Positions 18,730 through 30,613 are shown, counted from the first letter of the stretch. The stretch: 64,000 bases of DNA from an uncultured Prevotellaceae bacterium (GCA_947165505.1 CAMVAT010000001.1:112958-176957); one strand, 5' to 3'. The notes: generated from the letters alone by a model not told the origin. Numbers and translations: made by a program.

Positions 18730-19296
18730 TTACTTAGCTGAAGCTGACTTACCAGACTTTCTGCGGATGACTTCGCCCTTGAAGAGCACACCCTTGCCCT
18801 TATAAGGCTCCGGCATACGGAAAGAACGGATTTTAGCACAGATGAGACCGAGCAACTGTTTGTCGCACGACTCGAGGACGATTTGCGGGTTCTGGTTTCT
18901 CTCAGACTTGGTCTCCACTTTCACCTCGGGGGGGAGCTGGAGGAAGATGGGGTGAGTATATCCGAGTGCGAACTCGAGCAGGTTGCCCTGGTTGGACACG
19001 CGGTAACCGACACCGATGAGCTCCATTTCCTTTTTGAATCCCTGGCTCACGCCCACGACCATGTTATTGATGAGTGCGCGGTAGAGTCCGTGGAACGCCT
19101 GTTTCTGTTTGATATTGACGGCGCTCTTCTCATCGATGGTGAATGTGATGTGTCCGTCCTCGATTTTCATGATGATCGACGAGTCCACCTTTTGCGAGAG
19201 TTCTCCCTTGGGTCCTTTGACGGTCACGACGCCGTCTTTCTGTTCTACTGTAACGCCAGCAGGAATCACGATGGGCAATTTACCTATTCTTGACAT
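18730..19296 (-). CDS. rplF: 50S ribosomal protein L6
   Basis: MSRIGKLPIVIPAGVTVEQKDGVVTVKGPKGELSQ; EPYKGKGVLFKGE. Confidence 0.98.
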   Translation of the reverse strand: MSRIGKLPIVIPAGVTVEQKDGVVTVKGPKGELSQKVDSSIIMKIEDGHITFTIDEKSAVNIKQKQAFHGLYRALINNMVVGVSQGFKKEMELIGVGYRVSNQGNLLEFALGYTHPIFLQLPPEVKVETKSERNQNPQIVLESCDKQLLGLICAKIRSFRMPEPYKGKGVLFKGEVIRRKSGKSASAK

Positions 19297-19315
19297 AGTC
19301 TATTCCTCCATTCGT

Positions 19316-19711
19316 TTAGTAGACATAGCAGAGCACCTCGCCGCCGATACGCAGCTGACTGGCCTCTTTGTCTGTCATTACACCTTGGGATGTAGATAAG
19401 ATAGCGATACCTAATCCGTTAATAACTCTCGGCATGTCTTTGTATCCGGTGTATTTACGCAAACCGGGTTTAGACACTCTGGTCAGTTTTTTGATGGCAT
19501 TGGTCTTTGTGACAGGGTCGTACTTCAAAGCCATTTTGATAGTACCCTGCGGACCGTCCTCAACAAACTTGTAATTGAGGATGTAGCCCTTGTCGAAGAG
19601 GATCTTGGTGATCTCTTTCTTCAAGTTTGAGGCGGGAACCTCTACCACACGGTGATGAGCCATGATGGCGTTTCTGAGCCTCGTCAGATAATCTGCTATT
19701 GGATCTGTCAT
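19316..19711 (-). CDS. rpsH: 30S ribosomal protein S8
   Basis: MTDPIADYLTRLRNAIMAHHRVVEVPASNLKKEI; GLGIAILSTSQGVMTDKEA. Confidence 0.98.
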   Translation of the reverse strand: MTDPIADYLTRLRNAIMAHHRVVEVPASNLKKEITKILFDKGYILNYKFVEDGPQGTIKMALKYDPVTKTNAIKKLTRVSKPGLRKYTGYKDMPRVINGLGIAILSTSQGVMTDKEASQLRIGGEVLCYVY

Positions 19712-19777
19712 AAAAAAAATGTTTAATTAATCGGGACTACCCCGACAATATTAAATAATAAAGAAACTGTTACTTGT

Positions 19778-20080
19778 TTACCAGCTGGCCTTTTTCACGC
19801 CGGGGATGAGGCCTGCCGAAGCCATTTCGCGGAATTGGATACGCGAGATGCCGAACTGGCGGATGTACCCTTTGGGACGGCCGGTGATTTTGCAGCGGTT
19901 GTGCAGACGGATAGGATTCGCGTTGCGGGGGATGCTCTGCAGTTTGCGTGCTGCCTCGTATGCCTCTGCCGGATCATCCGTTGTAGCGATGACTTTCTTC
20001 AGGGCTGCTCTTTTTGCAGCGTAGCGTGCCACCAGACGAGCTCTTTTCACCTCGCGGGCTTTCATTGATTCTTTTGCCAT
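19778..20080 (-). CDS. rpsN: 30S ribosomal protein S14 (Zn-independent type)
   Basis: [49 protein letters not shown]. Confidence 0.97.
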   Translation of the reverse strand: MAKESMKAREVKRARLVARYAAKRAALKKVIATTDDPAEAYEAARKLQSIPRNANPIRLHNRCKITGRPKGYIRQFGISRIQFREMASAGLIPGVKKASW

Positions 20081-20085
20081 GTCAG

Positions 20086-20640
20086 TTAATCTTTTTTAGC
20101 GTTCTTAAACGGAAGTCCGAAAGCCTTGAGCAGTGCATATCCCTCTTCGTCGGTCTGAGCCGATGTCACGAAGGTGATGTTCATGCCCTGGATACGGTCT
20201 ATCGCGTCGATATTGATTTCCGGGAAGATGATCTGCTCTTCGATGCCGAGCGTGTAGTTGCCACGTCCGTCGAGCTTGCTCTCGATACCCTTGAAGTCGC
20301 GGATACGGGGCAGAGCGATGCGCACGAGTTTCTCGAGGAACTCATACATGCGCTCTCTGCGCAGGGTCACCATGACACCGATGGGCATCTTCTTACGCAA
20401 CTTGAAGTTGGCGATATCCTTCTTCGAATAGGTGGCCACGGCTTTCTGACCGGTGATGGCAGAGAGCTCGTTGATAGCCACATCGATGATTTTCTTGTCC
20501 TGTGTAGCGTCGCCGAGACCTTGGTTGACGACGATTTTCTTCAGGACAGGAATCTGCATGGCAGAAGAATAGTTGAACTGCTTCATGAGTGCCGGAGCGA
20601 TCTGCTCGGCATAGATTGTCTTTAACTGTGCTGTATTCAT
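20086..20640 (-). CDS. rplE: 50S ribosomal protein L5
   Basis: [50 protein letters not shown]. Confidence 0.98.
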   Translation of the reverse strand: MNTAQLKTIYAEQIAPALMKQFNYSSAMQIPVLKKIVVNQGLGDATQDKKIIDVAINELSAITGQKAVATYSKKDIANFKLRKKMPIGVMVTLRRERMYEFLEKLVRIALPRIRDFKGIESKLDGRGNYTLGIEEQIIFPEINIDAIDRIQGMNITFVTSAQTDEEGYALLKAFGLPFKNAKKD

Positions 20641-20960
20641 TATTTGATCTCCTCCCCTGATTTTTTAGCGATACGTACTTTCTTTCCGTCAGCGCCGACC
20701 TTCATGCTGATGCGTGTAGCTTTTCCGCTTTTCGGGTCGATGAGGCTCAAATTAGAGACATGAATAGGAGCTTCCACCTTAGTGATGCCACCCTGCGGGT
20801 TTTTGGCAGAGGGTTTAGCGCTCTTTGTGACGATGTTGACGCCTTCGACGATGGCGCGCTGTTTGTCAGCGATGACCTTCAGCACTTTGCCAGTCTTGCC
20901 TTTATCCTCACCGGCGATGACAATCACTGTATCGTTTTTCTTGATATGTAACTTATTCAT
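20640..20960 (-). CDS. rplX: 50S ribosomal protein L24
   Basis: [44 protein letters not shown]. Confidence 0.97.
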   Translation of the reverse strand: MNKLHIKKNDTVIVIAGEDKGKTGKVLKVIADKQRAIVEGVNIVTKSAKPSAKNPQGGITKVEAPIHVSNLSLIDPKSGKATRISMKVGADGKKVRIAKKSGEEIK

Positions 20961-20981
20961 TACTGTAATCGTTTATATAAA

Positions 20982-21347
20982 TTAAAGTACCTCGGGTGCG
21001 AGAGACACCACCTTCATGTTGACGGCACGCAGTTCTCTGGCCACGGGTCCGAAGATACGGCTTCCGCGCAGTTCGCCGGCATTATTGAGGAGCACACAGG
21101 CGTTGTCGTCGAAGCGGATATACGAACCGTCGGCGCGACGCACCTCTTTCTTGGTGCGCACGATGAGCGCCTTAGAGACAGTGCCCTTTTTCATGTCGCT
21201 TGAGGGGATGACGTTTTTCACAGCCACCACGATGATGTCGCCCACGCTGGCGTAGCGGCGGCGAGTACCGCCGAGTACTCTGATACAGAGAGCCTCACGA
21301 GCTCCACTGTTATCGCAAACTGTAAGTCTTGATTCTGCCTGTATCAT
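20982..21347 (-). CDS. rplN: 50S ribosomal protein L14
   Basis: [44 protein letters not shown]. Confidence 0.98.
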   Translation of the reverse strand: MIQAESRLTVCDNSGAREALCIRVLGGTRRRYASVGDIIVVAVKNVIPSSDMKKGTVSKALIVRTKKEVRRADGSYIRFDDNACVLLNNAGELRGSRIFGPVARELRAVNMKVVSLAPEVL

Positions 21348-21349
21348 AA

Positions 21350-21607
21350 TTACTTCGCTTTTTCAATGATTTGAACTAATCTCCATCTCTTTGTTTTGCT
21401 CAGGGGGCGAGTCTCCATGATGAGTACGGTGTCGCCGATGTTGGCTTCGTTTTTCTCGTCGTGAGCATGGTATTTCTTCGTTTTCTGGACGAACTTACCA
21501 TAAATCGGGTGTTTCTCTTTGAACTTAGCTGCAATAACAATGGTCTTCTCCATTTTGTTGCTGATGACGACACCCTGTCTTGTCTTTCTTAAATTTCTTG
21601 TTTCCAT
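21350..21607 (-). CDS. rpsQ: 30S ribosomal protein S17
   Basis: [45 protein letters not shown]. Confidence 0.98.
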   Translation of the reverse strand: METRNLRKTRQGVVISNKMEKTIVIAAKFKEKHPIYGKFVQKTKKYHAHDEKNEANIGDTVLIMETRPLSKTKRWRLVQIIEKAK

Positions 21608-21618
21608 GTAGCCCCTTG

Positions 21619-21813
21619 TTATTTGTTAAGTTCTCTCTGTCGGAGGATGGTCTTCATGCGCGCGATGTCCTTTTTGATGGCTCTGATCTGCATCGGGTTC
21701 TCCAGGGGAGTGATGGCGTGGTTGAGCCTCAGCTGATGAAGTCTAGCCTCTTCGCTTTCCAGTCTCTCCACCAAGTCGTTGGTTTCGAGTTCTCTTATCT
21801 CGTTAATCTTCAT
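21619..21813 (-). CDS. rpmC: 50S ribosomal protein L29
   Basis: [61 protein letters not shown]. Confidence 0.97.
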   Translation of the reverse strand: MKINEIRELETNDLVERLESEEARLHQLRLNHAITPLENPMQIRAIKKDIARMKTILRQRELNK

Positions 21814-21819
21814 ACTGGT

Positions 21820-22248
21820 TTATGCGTTTTTGTCGTAATCACGACGTACTACAAATTTGGTTTTCACGGGCAGCTTCTGTGCTCCGAGGCGGAGAGCCTC
21901 CTTGGCCACTTCAAAACTGACACCTTCTACTTCGAAGAGGATACGCCCTGGGGTGACGGGTGCGACCCATCCTGCGGGGTCACCCTTACCTTTACCCATA
22001 CGTACGTCGGCAGGTTTGCGAGTGATGGGTTTGTCGGGGAAGATTCTGATCCAGACCTGTCCCTCACGGTTCATGCGTCTGTTGACGGCCACACGGGCAG
22101 CCTCGATCTGTCGTGCGTCAATCCATTTTGCCTCAAGCGTTTTGATGCCGAACGAGCCGAAAGCCAGCTGTGTGCCTCTGTGGGCGTTGCCTTTATTGCC
22201 TCGTCCGTCTTGAGGTCTTCTATATCTTACTCTTTTTGGCTGTAACAT
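21820..22248 (-). CDS. rplP: 50S ribosomal protein L16
   Basis: [39 protein letters not shown]. Confidence 0.98.
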   Translation of the reverse strand: MLQPKRVRYRRPQDGRGNKGNAHRGTQLAFGSFGIKTLEAKWIDARQIEAARVAVNRRMNREGQVWIRIFPDKPITRKPADVRMGKGKGDPAGWVAPVTPGRILFEVEGVSFEVAKEALRLGAQKLPVKTKFVVRRDYDKNA

Positions 22249-22263
22249 GATAGCTTCTTACTT

Positions 22264-22992
22264 TTAACGGTTATTGTTTCTCTTGCGATTTCCCCGGCCA
22301 GAGCGTCCGCCACCATTGCCACGTCCCGACTGTTTCTCCTGTGTGAAGTTGGGCGTGAGATCGACGGCTCCGTAGATTTCGCCGCGGCAGATCCACACTT
22401 TGATACCGAGCAGTCCTACTTTGGTGAGTGCCTCAGCGGGGCAGTAATCGACATCAGCGCGGAAGGTGTGCAGCGGTGTGCGTCCTTCCTTGTACATCTC
22501 GCTGCGTGCGATCTCGGCTCCGTTGAGTCGTCCGGAAATCTGTACTTTGATACCCTCGGCACCGGCGCGCATGGTGTTTTGAATGGCCTGTTTGATAGCG
22601 CGTCTGTAAGCCATCTTGCCTTCCACCTGGCGAGCGATGTTGTTGGCCACGATGGTTGCGTCGAGGTCTGGTCTCTTCACCTCAAAGATATTGACCTGAA
22701 TCTCTTTCTTGAAGACTTTCTTCATCTCCTTCATCAGGTTATCCACCAGTTCGCCGCCCTTGCCGATGACCACGCCGGGTCTGGAGGTGCAGATGGTGAT
22801 GGTGACGAGTTTGAGAGTACGCTCAATGACGATTTTAGAGATATTGGCATTTTCGAGGCGTTTGTTGAGGTACTTACGGATTTTCTGGTCTTCCACCAGA
22901 TTGTCGCCGAAGTTTTTGCCGCCGAACCAGTTTGAATCCCATCCTCTGATGATACCGAGGCGGTTGCTTATTGGATTAACTTTCTGTCCCAT
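22264..22992 (-). CDS. rpsC: 30S ribosomal protein S3
   Basis: [58 protein letters not shown]. Confidence 0.98.
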   Translation of the reverse strand: MGQKVNPISNRLGIIRGWDSNWFGGKNFGDNLVEDQKIRKYLNKRLENANISKIVIERTLKLVTITICTSRPGVVIGKGGELVDNLMKEMKKVFKKEIQVNIFEVKRPDLDATIVANNIARQVEGKMAYRRAIKQAIQNTMRAGAEGIKVQISGRLNGAEIARSEMYKEGRTPLHTFRADVDYCPAEALTKVGLLGIKVWICRGEIYGAVDLTPNFTQEKQSGRGNGGGRSGRGNRKRNNNR

Positions 22993-23000
22993 TCTGCTAA

Positions 23001-23405
23001 TTATTTTTCGTCATTGTTTCTTGTATCTACGAAGAGTGTCACGTGGTTGCTGCGTTTGCGGATTCTGTATCCGCGTCCCTGCGGTGCGGGGCGCATGCGC
23101 TTCATGGTCACTCCCTCGTCAACGAAGACGGAAGTGATGTAGAGTTCGCCGTCTTCAGCTTTACGCTCATTCTTTGCTTCCCAGTTGGCGATAGCCGAGC
23201 GAAGCAATTTCTCCACGTTTTCGGATGCTGCTTTATTGGAGAATTTGAGCACGCCGAGTGCGCGGTTGACCTCCATGCCGCGAATCATATCGACGACATA
23301 TCGCATTTTCCGGGGTGAAGAGGGACAGCCTTTGAGTTTGGCAAAGTACTGTGTCTTTTTGGCTTCTTTTCTTTTTTCAGCCGCAATTCTTTTTCTTGCT
23401 CCCAT
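23001..23405 (-). CDS. rplV: 50S ribosomal protein L22
   Basis: [53 protein letters not shown]. Confidence 0.97.
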   Translation of the reverse strand: MGARKRIAAEKRKEAKKTQYFAKLKGCPSSPRKMRYVVDMIRGMEVNRALGVLKFSNKAASENVEKLLRSAIANWEAKNERKAEDGELYITSVFVDEGVTMKRMRPAPQGRGYRIRKRSNHVTLFVDTRNNDEK

Positions 23406-23446
23406 TATACTGTTAGATTTTTTTAATTCTGATGGTTGCCCTGTTC

Positions 23447-23713
23447 TTATCGTTTGTTACCGGCATGTCCACCGAACCGGCGTGTGGGTGAGAACTCGCC
23501 GAGTTTGTGTCCTACCATGTTCTCAGTGATATAGACAGGTATAAATTTGTTTCCGTTATGAACTGCAACAGTGTGTCCCACGAAGTCGGGTGAGATCATT
23601 GATGCTCTTGCCCAAGTTTTGACGACAGTTTTCTTGCCGCTTTCATTCATGGCAATGATTTTTTTCTCCAGAGCCACGTTGATGTATGGACCTTTTTTAA
23701 GTGAACGACTCAT
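23447..23713 (-). CDS. rpsS: 30S ribosomal protein S19
   Basis: [62 protein letters not shown]. Confidence 0.98.
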   Translation of the reverse strand: MSRSLKKGPYINVALEKKIIAMNESGKKTVVKTWARASMISPDFVGHTVAVHNGNKFIPVYITENMVGHKLGEFSPTRRFGGHAGNKR

Positions 23714-23735
23714 AATTTGCTCTTGTTAACTTGGT

Positions 23736-24563
23736 TTACTTCTTATTAGCTCTTTCGATGATATACTTGTTAGAATGCTTCTTAGGAGCTCTGGTCTTGA
23801 GTCCCTTAGCATACAAGCCATTGCGTGAGCGCGGATGTCCTCCGGACTGGCGTCCTTCACCACCACCCATCGGGTGATCGTGCGGGTTCATCACCACACC
23901 ACGGTTGTGCGGGCGGCGTCCGAGCCAGCGTGAGCGTCCGGCCTTACCCGACTGCTCGAGCGCATGGTCTGAGTTGCCCACGCTACCCACAGTAGCCTTA
24001 CAAGCAGAGAGGATCTTACGAGTCTCGCCAGAAGGGAGTTTAATCACACAGTAACTGCCTTCACGAGAAGTCAACTGAGCAAAGTTACCAGCCGAACGAA
24101 CGAGCAGAGCACCCTGTCCGGGACGGAGTTCAATGTTGTGAATCACCGTACCCACGGGTATGTTGGCAAGAGGAAGTGCGTTACCCACCTCAGGAGCGGC
24201 ATCGGGTCCTGAGAGGAGCTGCTGTCCGACCTGCAGTCCGTTAGGAGCAATAATGTAACGTTTTTCACCATCAGCATAGAAGAGCAGAGCGATACGAGCC
24301 GAACGGTTAGGATCGTATTCGATAGTCTTCACTACAGCTGGAACACCATCTTTCTCACGTTTAAAGTCGATGAAGCGGTATTTTCTCTTATGACCTCCGC
24401 CAAGGTAGCGGGTGGTCATTTTTCCGGTGTTGTTTCGACCGCCGGTAGAGTATTTACCGAAAACGAGAGACTTCTCTGGTACGGATGCAGTAATATCCTC
24501 GAACGTACCAATAATTTTGTGTCTTTGTCCCGGAGTGACCGGTTTTAATTTACGTACTGCCAT
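23736..24563 (-). CDS. rplB: 50S ribosomal protein L2
   Basis: [16 protein letters not shown]...[38 protein letters not shown]. Confidence 0.98.
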   Translation of the reverse strand: MAVRKLKPVTPGQRHKIIGTFEDITASVPEKSLVFGKYSTGGRNNTGKMTTRYLGGGHKRKYRFIDFKREKDGVPAVVKTIEYDPNRSARIALLFYADGEKRYIIAPNGLQVGQQLLSGPDAAPEVGNALPLANIPVGTVIHNIELRPGQGALLVRSAGNFAQLTSREGSYCVIKLPSGETRKILSACKATVGSVGNSDHALEQSGKAGRSRWLGRRPHNRGVVMNPHDHPMGGGEGRQSGGHPRSRNGLYAKGLKTRAPKKHSNKYIIERANKK

Positions 24564-24570
24564 TTCTTAT

Positions 24571-24864
24571 TTAAATATTGCTGTAAAAATCAATTGTTTC
24601 TCCCTCTTTGAGGGTGACGATGGCCTTTTTGAAAGCGCTCTTGTGTCCGCGGATGAGTCCGGCCTTGGTGTAGCGCTGCGAGCGTTTGCCCATATAGCGC
24701 ATGGTCCGCACATCGGTCACGGTGACATTGTAGAGGCTCTCGACTTCGCTTTTAATCTGGAGTTTGTTGGCATCGGGGCGAACAATAAATCCGAAGCGGT
24801 TAGGCATCTTTTCTGTTATCTGGGTCATCTTCTCAGTGACCAGGGGTTTGATGATTATTGCCAT
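24571..24864 (-). CDS. rplW: 50S ribosomal protein L23
   Basis: MAIIIKPLVTEKMTQITEKMPNRFGFIVRPDANKLQIKSEVESLYNVTVTDVRTM. Confidence 0.97.
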   Translation of the reverse strand: MAIIIKPLVTEKMTQITEKMPNRFGFIVRPDANKLQIKSEVESLYNVTVTDVRTMRYMGKRSQRYTKAGLIRGHKSAFKKAIVTLKEGETIDFYSNI

Positions 24865-24881
24865 GTGTTCAATCTCCTTGC

Positions 24882-25511
24882 TTATTTAGTTAAGATAGCG
24901 TCAATAGCCTCCAGCGATTTCTCAGTCATGACGAGCACGTCTGCGTTCAACACTTTGTAGGCGTTGAGCAGATTTGCCAGCATGACCTCGGTGCGCTGTA
25001 AGTTACGAGCCGACAAATATACGTTTTTCTGAGATTCTGGCAAAAGGAAGAGTTGCTTCTTACCTTCGACTTTCAGATTTTTAATGATTTTTATGAAATC
25101 TTTAGTCTTGGGTGCATCAAGATTGAAATCTTCGACGATGATGATGGCATTTTCCTGAGCCTTGTAAGAGAGTGCGCTTTTACGAGCGAGGGCTTTCACC
25201 TTTTTGTTGAGCTTGAAGCGATAGTCGCGGGGTCTGGGACCGAACACGCGGCCGCCGCCACGCAGCAGGGGTGAGTTGATATCGCCATGACGTGCGCCGC
25301 CGCCGCCCTTCTGGCGACCGAGTTTGCGTGTAGAGCCCTGATGCTCGCTACGCTCTTTGGCCTTAGCGGTACCCTGGCGCTGGTTAGCCAGATATTGCTT
25401 CACGTCGAGATACAGCACGTGGTCGTTAGGTTCAATACCGAAGATCTCTTCGTTTAACGTAACCTTTCTTCCGGTCTCCTGACCATTGATATTTAAAACG
25501 TTAATTTCCAT
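24882..25511 (-). CDS. rplD: 50S ribosomal protein L4
   Basis: Start re-set to [62 protein letters not shown]. Confidence 0.97.
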   Translation of the reverse strand: MEINVLNINGQETGRKVTLNEEIFGIEPNDHVLYLDVKQYLANQRQGTAKAKERSEHQGSTRKLGRQKGGGGARHGDINSPLLRGGGRVFGPRPRDYRFKLNKKVKALARKSALSYKAQENAIIIVEDFNLDAPKTKDFIKIIKNLKVEGKKQLFLLPESQKNVYLSARNLQRTEVMLANLLNAYKVLNADVLVMTEKSLEAIDAILTK

Positions 25512-26125
25512 TATTTCTGAATTAAGACGGTTGAACCTTTGCACCCGGCGATAGACCCCTTCACGAGGATGAGGTTGTGCTCGGGTATGACTTTTAACAC
25601 TCTCAGATTCTGGGTCGTGACGCGGTCGCCACCCATGTGGCCGCCCATGCGGAGGCCTTTGAACACTTTAGCGGGATACGAGCAGGCGCCGATTGATCCC
25701 GGTTTGCGTGCGCGGTCGTCCTGTCCGTGCGTTGACTGTCCTACGCCACCGAATCCGTGACGCTTCATGACTCCCTGGAATCCTTTACCTTTCGAGGTGC
25801 CTACGACATCAACGAAGGCCTCTCCGTTGAAGATGTCAACTGTGATGACATCGCCGAGGTTGTGTTCCTCTTCGAATTTAAACTCGGCCAAATGCTTTTT
25901 GGGTGTTGTCCCGGCCTTTTTGTAGATGCCCAGCATGGCTTTGGTGGTGTTTTTCTCCTTAGCCTCGCCGAACGCCAACTGGAGGGCCTTGTAACCGTCT
26001 TTCTCGACGGTTTTTACTTGTGTGACAACACAAGGACCAGCTTCGATGACAGTGCACGGCACATTTTTACCGTCGGCACTGAAAACGGATGTCATTCCGA
26101 TTTTCTTTCCAATTAATCCTGGCAT
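25511..26125 (-). CDS. rplC: 50S ribosomal protein L3
   Basis: [54 protein letters not shown]. Confidence 0.98.
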   Translation of the reverse strand: MPGLIGKKIGMTSVFSADGKNVPCTVIEAGPCVVTQVKTVEKDGYKALQLAFGEAKEKNTTKAMLGIYKKAGTTPKKHLAEFKFEEEHNLGDVITVDIFNGEAFVDVVGTSKGKGFQGVMKRHGFGGVGQSTHGQDDRARKPGSIGACSYPAKVFKGLRMGGHMGGDRVTTQNLRVLKVIPEHNLILVKGSIAGCKGSTVLIQK

Positions 26126-26163
26126 TTCAGTTAAAAATTAAAATAAAAGTTTGAATATATTTT

Positions 26164-26220
26164 GTTTCTTTTTAAGTGCTACCTTTGCCGTTTGGGCCAC
26201 AACCACACTTAAAAAGAAAC
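26164..26220. repeat. 15-bp perfect inverted repeat in the rplC upstream leader
   Basis: GTTTCTTTTTAAGTG (26164-26178) / CACTTAAAAAGAAAC (26206-26220), 27-nt loop. Confidence 0.9.
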
Positions 26221-26306
26221 GTCCACTTCTTCACTGTTGAAGGTAAGTCGCTCTTTATCAAGGTATTGTTAGCCTATAGCCAGCGCAATACGCACTTTAG
26301 CGGGTG

Positions 26307-26314
26307 CAAAGGTA
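26307..26314 (-). promoter_or_regulatory. Bacteroidetes -7 box TACCTTTG between rpsJ and rplC
   Basis: CAAAGGTA on plus; TACCTTTG on minus, about 180 nt upstream of rplC. Confidence 0.6.
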
Positions 26315-26526
26315 CACATATTATATGACACACGCAACACCGAGAGGTGATAGAAACAAAGATTTAAGATTATTTAACTTAAACGAATGATTAGATAGTC
26401 AATGAGCCAGACCAAATGCAAGGGAAAAAGCATTGGAGCCCATTGCGACTTACACAAAAAAGCGGCTGACGACAAAAGCCGTCAACCGCTGATGATGGTC
26501 AGGTTCTGCTATGTGCAGACACCATA

Positions 26527-26832
26527 CTATACCTTGATTTCAACCTCAACGCCGCTGGGGAGTTCGAGCTTCATCAGAGCCTCCACCGTGTTGGCGGTAG
26601 AGCTGTAGATGTCGATCAGACGTTTGTAGTCTGAGAGCTGGAACTGCTCGCGGGCCTTCTTGTTAACGAAGGTAGAGCGGTTGACCGTGTAGATACGCTT
26701 GTGTGTGGGCAGGGGGATGGGACCGCTTACGGTGGCACCCGTAGATTTCACTGCCTTCACGATTTTCTCTGCTGACTTGTCCACCAACTTGTGGTCGTAG
26801 GATTTCAGCTTGATTCTGATTTTCTGACTCAT
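26527..26832 (-). CDS. rpsJ: 30S ribosomal protein S10
   Basis: [43 protein letters not shown]. Confidence 0.98.
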   Translation of the reverse strand: MSQKIRIKLKSYDHKLVDKSAEKIVKAVKSTGATVSGPIPLPTHKRIYTVNRSTFVNKKAREQFQLSDYKRLIDIYSSTANTVEALMKLELPSGVEVEIKV

Positions 26833-26920
26833 TGTAGTGAAATTGATTGGTTAAAAATGATTGAATATGGAGTCCGGCTAAAGAGTCATTCGCTCAGCCG
26901 GATACTCCTAAGTTTACTTT

Positions 26921-26990
26921 GAGGTTTGAGATTTGAGAGTTGAGATTTGAGGTTTGAGATTTGAGAGTTGAGATTTGAGGTTTGAGATTT
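26921..26990. repeat. Heptanucleotide intergenic repeat, 10 heptads with a 28-nt super-period
   Basis: (GAGGTTT GAGATTT GAGAGTT GAGATTT)x2 + GAGGTTT GAGATTT. Confidence 0.95.
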
Positions 26991-27067
26991 TCAGTATAGA
27001 AACACCATCTATAGAAACGGTATTCTCTTACCTCTCACTCCTTACCTCTTACCTCTTAAATAAATCC

Positions 27068-29185
27068 TTAAACCAGGTCGGTACGTCCCTTAACCTCTTC
27101 GAGCACCGCCTTAGCGAGCGTGCTTGAGAGGGGTGCGTGGTGGTCGTACTCCATCGAACTGGTAGCACGGCCAGAGGTGATGGTACGCAGTGCGGTAACA
27201 TATCCGAAGGTCTCTGCCAGCGGCACGAGCGCCTTGACGATACGTCCGCCCGAGCGGGCCTCGTCCATGCCCTGCACCTGTCCGCGGCGCTTGTTGAGGT
27301 CGCCGATCACGTCGCCCATGCTCTCCTCGGGTGTCACCACCTCGAGTTTCATGATAGGCTCCATGAGCACCGGTCCAGCCTTCACGCAAGCGTTCTTGTA
27401 TGCCTGGATGGCAGCGATCTCGAACGACAGCTGGTCTGAATCGACAGGGTGGAACGAACCATCGAGCAGCGTCACCTTGAGCGAGTCCATGGGGTAGCCG
27501 GCGAGCACGCCGTTCTTCATGGCCGACTCGAAGCCCTTCTGCACCGAGGGAATAAACTCCTTGGGGATATTACCGCCCTTGACCTCGTTGACGAACTGCA
27601 GTCCGCCCTCTTTGAAGTCGGGATCCACGGGACCGACGTTGACGATGATGTCAGCGAACTTACCGCGTCCACCGCTCTGCTTCTTATATACCTCGCGCAG
27701 GTTGGTGACGGTCTTGGTGATTGCTTCCTTGTAGTTCACCTGCGGTTTGCCTTGGTTGCACTCCACCTTGAACTCACGCTTCAGGCGGTCGATGATGATA
27801 TCGAGGTGCAGCTCGCCCATACCCGAGATGATGGTCTGGCCGCTCTGCTCATCGGTGCGCACGGTGAAGGTGGGATCCTCTTCAGCCAGTTTGGCCAGTC
27901 CGATACCCAATTTATCCACGTCGGCCTGCGACTTAGGCTCCACGGCGATACCGATCACGGGATCGGGGAACGACATCGACTCGAGCACGATGGGATGACC
28001 CTCATCGCACAGCGTGTCGCCGGTATGGATATCCTTGAATCCCACGCCTGCGCCGATATCGCCGGCGTCGATGCTCTCCATGGGAATCTCCTTGTTGGAG
28101 TTCATCTGGAACAGACGGCTGATGCGCTCTTTCTTGCCCGAGCGGGGGTTATACACATACGAACCAGCCTGCACCTTGCCCGAATAGACACGGAAGAACA
28201 CCAAACGGCCCATATAGGGGTCGGTGGCAATCTTGAATGCCAGTGCTGCAGTGGGCTCCTCCTCAGAGGGTTTGCGGCTCTCTTCCTCATCGTTTTCGGG
28301 GTTGACGCCCACGATAGCCTCGGTGTCGAGGGGTGAGGGGAGGAATGCGCACACATAGTCGAGCAGGGGCTGCACACCTTTGTTCTTATACGACGAGCCG
28401 CACACCATCGGTGTAATCTGCATGCTCACCGTGCCCTTGCGGATGGCGGCGATGATCTGCTCTTCGGGAATCTCCTCGCCCTCGAGGAATTTCTCCATGA
28501 GGTCGTCGTCGAAATCGGCGGCGCACTCGAGCATCTTTCCGCGCCACTCCTCAGCTTCGTCAGCGAGTTCGGCGGGAATGTCTTCCACATCGTATTCAGC
28601 GCCCATCGACTCATCGTGCCAAAGGATGGCCTTCATCTTGATGAGATCGACCACGCCCTTGAAGTTCTCTTCAGCGCCGATAGGAATCTGCACAGGGCAG
28701 GGGTTAGCGCCGAGGATGTCGCGCATCTGCTGCACCGTCTCGAAGAAGTCGGCGCCAGAGCGGTCCATCTTGTTGACATAACCGATACGGGGCACATTGT
28801 ATTTATCAGCCTGGCGCCACACCGTCTCCGACTGCGGCTGTACGCCGTCGGCAGCGGAATAGGTAGCCACGGCACCATCGAGCACGCGCAATGAGCGCTC
28901 CACCTCGGCGGTGAAGTCAACGTGTCCCGGAGTGTCGATCAGGTTGATTTTATACTTATCGCTGTTCCACTCCCAGTAGCAGGTAGTAGCAGCCGAAGTG
29001 ATGGTGATGCCTCGCTCCTGTTCCTGAGCCATCCAGTCCATGGTAGCGGCGCCGTCGTGCACCTCACCGATTTTGTGCGTTTTACCTGTATAGAACAGGA
29101 TACGCTCGGATGTAGTGGTTTTTCCGGCGTCGATATGAGCCATGATACCGATATTACGTGTCAGCTTTAAATTTTGCTTAGCCAT
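27068..29185 (-). CDS. fusA: Elongation factor G
   Basis: [58 protein letters not shown]. Confidence 0.98.
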   Translation of the reverse strand: MAKQNLKLTRNIGIMAHIDAGKTTTSERILFYTGKTHKIGEVHDGAATMDWMAQEQERGITITSAATTCYWEWNSDKYKINLIDTPGHVDFTAEVERSLRVLDGAVATYSAADGVQPQSETVWRQADKYNVPRIGYVNKMDRSGADFFETVQQMRDILGANPCPVQIPIGAEENFKGVVDLIKMKAILWHDESMGAEYDVEDIPAELADEAEEWRGKMLECAADFDDDLMEKFLEGEEIPEEQIIAAIRKGTVSMQITPMVCGSSYKNKGVQPLLDYVCAFLPSPLDTEAIVGVNPENDEEESRKPSEEEPTAALAFKIATDPYMGRLVFFRVYSGKVQAGSYVYNPRSGKKERISRLFQMNSNKEIPMESIDAGDIGAGVGFKDIHTGDTLCDEGHPIVLESMSFPDPVIGIAVEPKSQADVDKLGIGLAKLAEEDPTFTVRTDEQSGQTIISGMGELHLDIIIDRLKREFKVECNQGKPQVNYKEAITKTVTNLREVYKKQSGGRGKFADIIVNVGPVDPDFKEGGLQFVNEVKGGNIPKEFIPSVQKGFESAMKNGVLAGYPMDSLKVTLLDGSFHPVDSDQLSFEIAAIQAYKNACVKAGPVLMEPIMKLEVVTPEESMGDVIGDLNKRRGQVQGMDEARSGGRIVKALVPLAETFGYVTALRTITSGRATSSMEYDHHAPLSSTLAKAVLEEVKGRTDLV

Positions 29186-29225
29186 TTTCTTTCTTTCGTC
29201 TTTTTACCTTAAAACAATGTTATCC

Positions 29226-29702
29226 TTAGAATCTGAAGTGAGCGAATGCACGGTTAGCCTCGGCCATACGGTGCATGTCCTCCTTACGTTTGAAGGCACC
29301 ACCTTGGTTATTGTATGCGTCGATGATCTCGGCAGCCAGTTTCTCGGCCATGCTCTTACCACCGCGTTTGCGTGCGAAGTTGATCATATTCTTCATCGAG
29401 ACGCTCTCTTTGCGGTCGGGACGAATCTCAGTAGGCACCTGGAAGGTAGCGCCACCGATACGACGGCTCTTCACCTCCACTTGCGGGGTGATGTTGTCGA
29501 GTGCCTGTTTCCAAATCTCGAGGGCGGGTTTCTCCTCTTTGGCCAATTTGGTCTGCACCAGATTAAGAGCATTGTAGAAAATCTCGTATGAGATGGACTT
29601 TTTGCCACTATACATGAGATGGTTGACGAACTTAGACACCTTCGTGTCGTTGTACACGGGATCGGGCAGGATCACGCGCTTCTTTGGTTTTGCTTTTCTC
29701 AT
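29226..29702 (-). CDS. rpsG: 30S ribosomal protein S7
   Basis: [46 protein letters not shown]. Confidence 0.98.
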   Translation of the reverse strand: MRKAKPKKRVILPDPVYNDTKVSKFVNHLMYSGKKSISYEIFYNALNLVQTKLAKEEKPALEIWKQALDNITPQVEVKSRRIGGATFQVPTEIRPDRKESVSMKNMINFARKRGGKSMAEKLAAEIIDAYNNQGGAFKRKEDMHRMAEANRAFAHFRF

Positions 29703-29837
29703 TTTTTTATTAAAAAGATTATTTCTGCTTGGGGGCTGTCTTTACGCTGTCTTCAACACTCACTCCTGAGTATTTACTCAACCTTGTTTAAACAAATCTC
29801 CAGCAAAACGATAAATAAAAGTGTTTTTTGTTTTGTA

Positions 29838-29932
29838 AACCTGGGGGTTTTAAGCTGTTGGGGTATAGTTCCGAAGTTATGTGTCACCACAAGCTTACCA
29901 ACCACCGTCTCAACGCTTAAAGGCCCCAGGTT
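29838..29932 (-). promoter_or_regulatory. Candidate structured rpsL-rpsG intercistronic element
   Basis: AACCTGGGG (29838-29846) / CCCCAGGTT (29924-29932), extended by TTTAAGC (29849-29855) / GCTTAAA (29915-29921). Confidence 0.5.
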
Positions 29933-29949
29933 GGATGGTCTCAGTCAGA

Positions 29950-30330
29950 TTATTTCTTCTGCTTCGGCCGTTTAGCACCGTACTTCGAGCGGCGCTGTGT
30001 GCGGTTGGCCACGCCTGCGGTATCGAGGGTGCCACGCACGATGTGATAGCGCACACCGGGAAGGTCTTTGACACGACCGCCGCGCACGAGCACGATGGAG
30101 TGCTCCTGCAGGTTGTGTCCCTCTCCGGGGATGTATGAGTTCACTTCCTTCTGATTGGTCAGACGGACACGGGCAACTTTACGCATTGCCGAGTTAGGCT
30201 TTTTAGGAGTGGTGGTATAGACACGCACGCACACGCCGCGACGCTGGGGACATGAGTCCAACGCGGGTGACTTGCTCTTGTCAACCAAGTCCTTTCTGCC
30301 TTTTCTTACTAATTGTGAAATAGTAGGCAT
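29950..30330 (-). CDS. rpsL: 30S ribosomal protein S12
   Basis: [59 protein letters not shown]. Confidence 0.98.
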   Translation of the reverse strand: MPTISQLVRKGRKDLVDKSKSPALDSCPQRRGVCVRVYTTTPKKPNSAMRKVARVRLTNQKEVNSYIPGEGHNLQEHSIVLVRGGRVKDLPGVRYHIVRGTLDTAGVANRTQRRSKYGAKRPKQKK

Positions 30331-30552
30331 TTTAAATTGATTTTTTTGTTTATATTGTTGTTTATGTTATTGTCTGATAATCAGGTATGCTCGCAACACA
30401 CCATTTTGGGGTGCAAAATTACAAACTTTTCTACAAATAACACCATTGCTTTATCTAATATTTTTCGGCCATATCGCAAAATTAACATTTTATAACTCAC
30501 TGCACACTTTTTAACTTTGATTTTATGTATTCTTCCCCCACCCTATCCACGC

Positions 30553-30590
30553 AATAAGGTGGCTGCACTTGGACGTGCAACCACCTTATT
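30553..30590. terminator. Terminator hairpin
   Basis: AATAAGGTGG.TGCAC...GTGCA.CCACCTTATT stem downstream of minus-strand genes. Confidence 0.75.
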
Positions 30591-30613
30591 ATATATGAGA
30601 CCCTATCGAATCG

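Noticed and set aside
26921-26990. Heptads as a CRISPR-like or direct-repeat origin
   Set aside because: No spacers, no DnaA-box sequence, no dnaA/oriC gene context.
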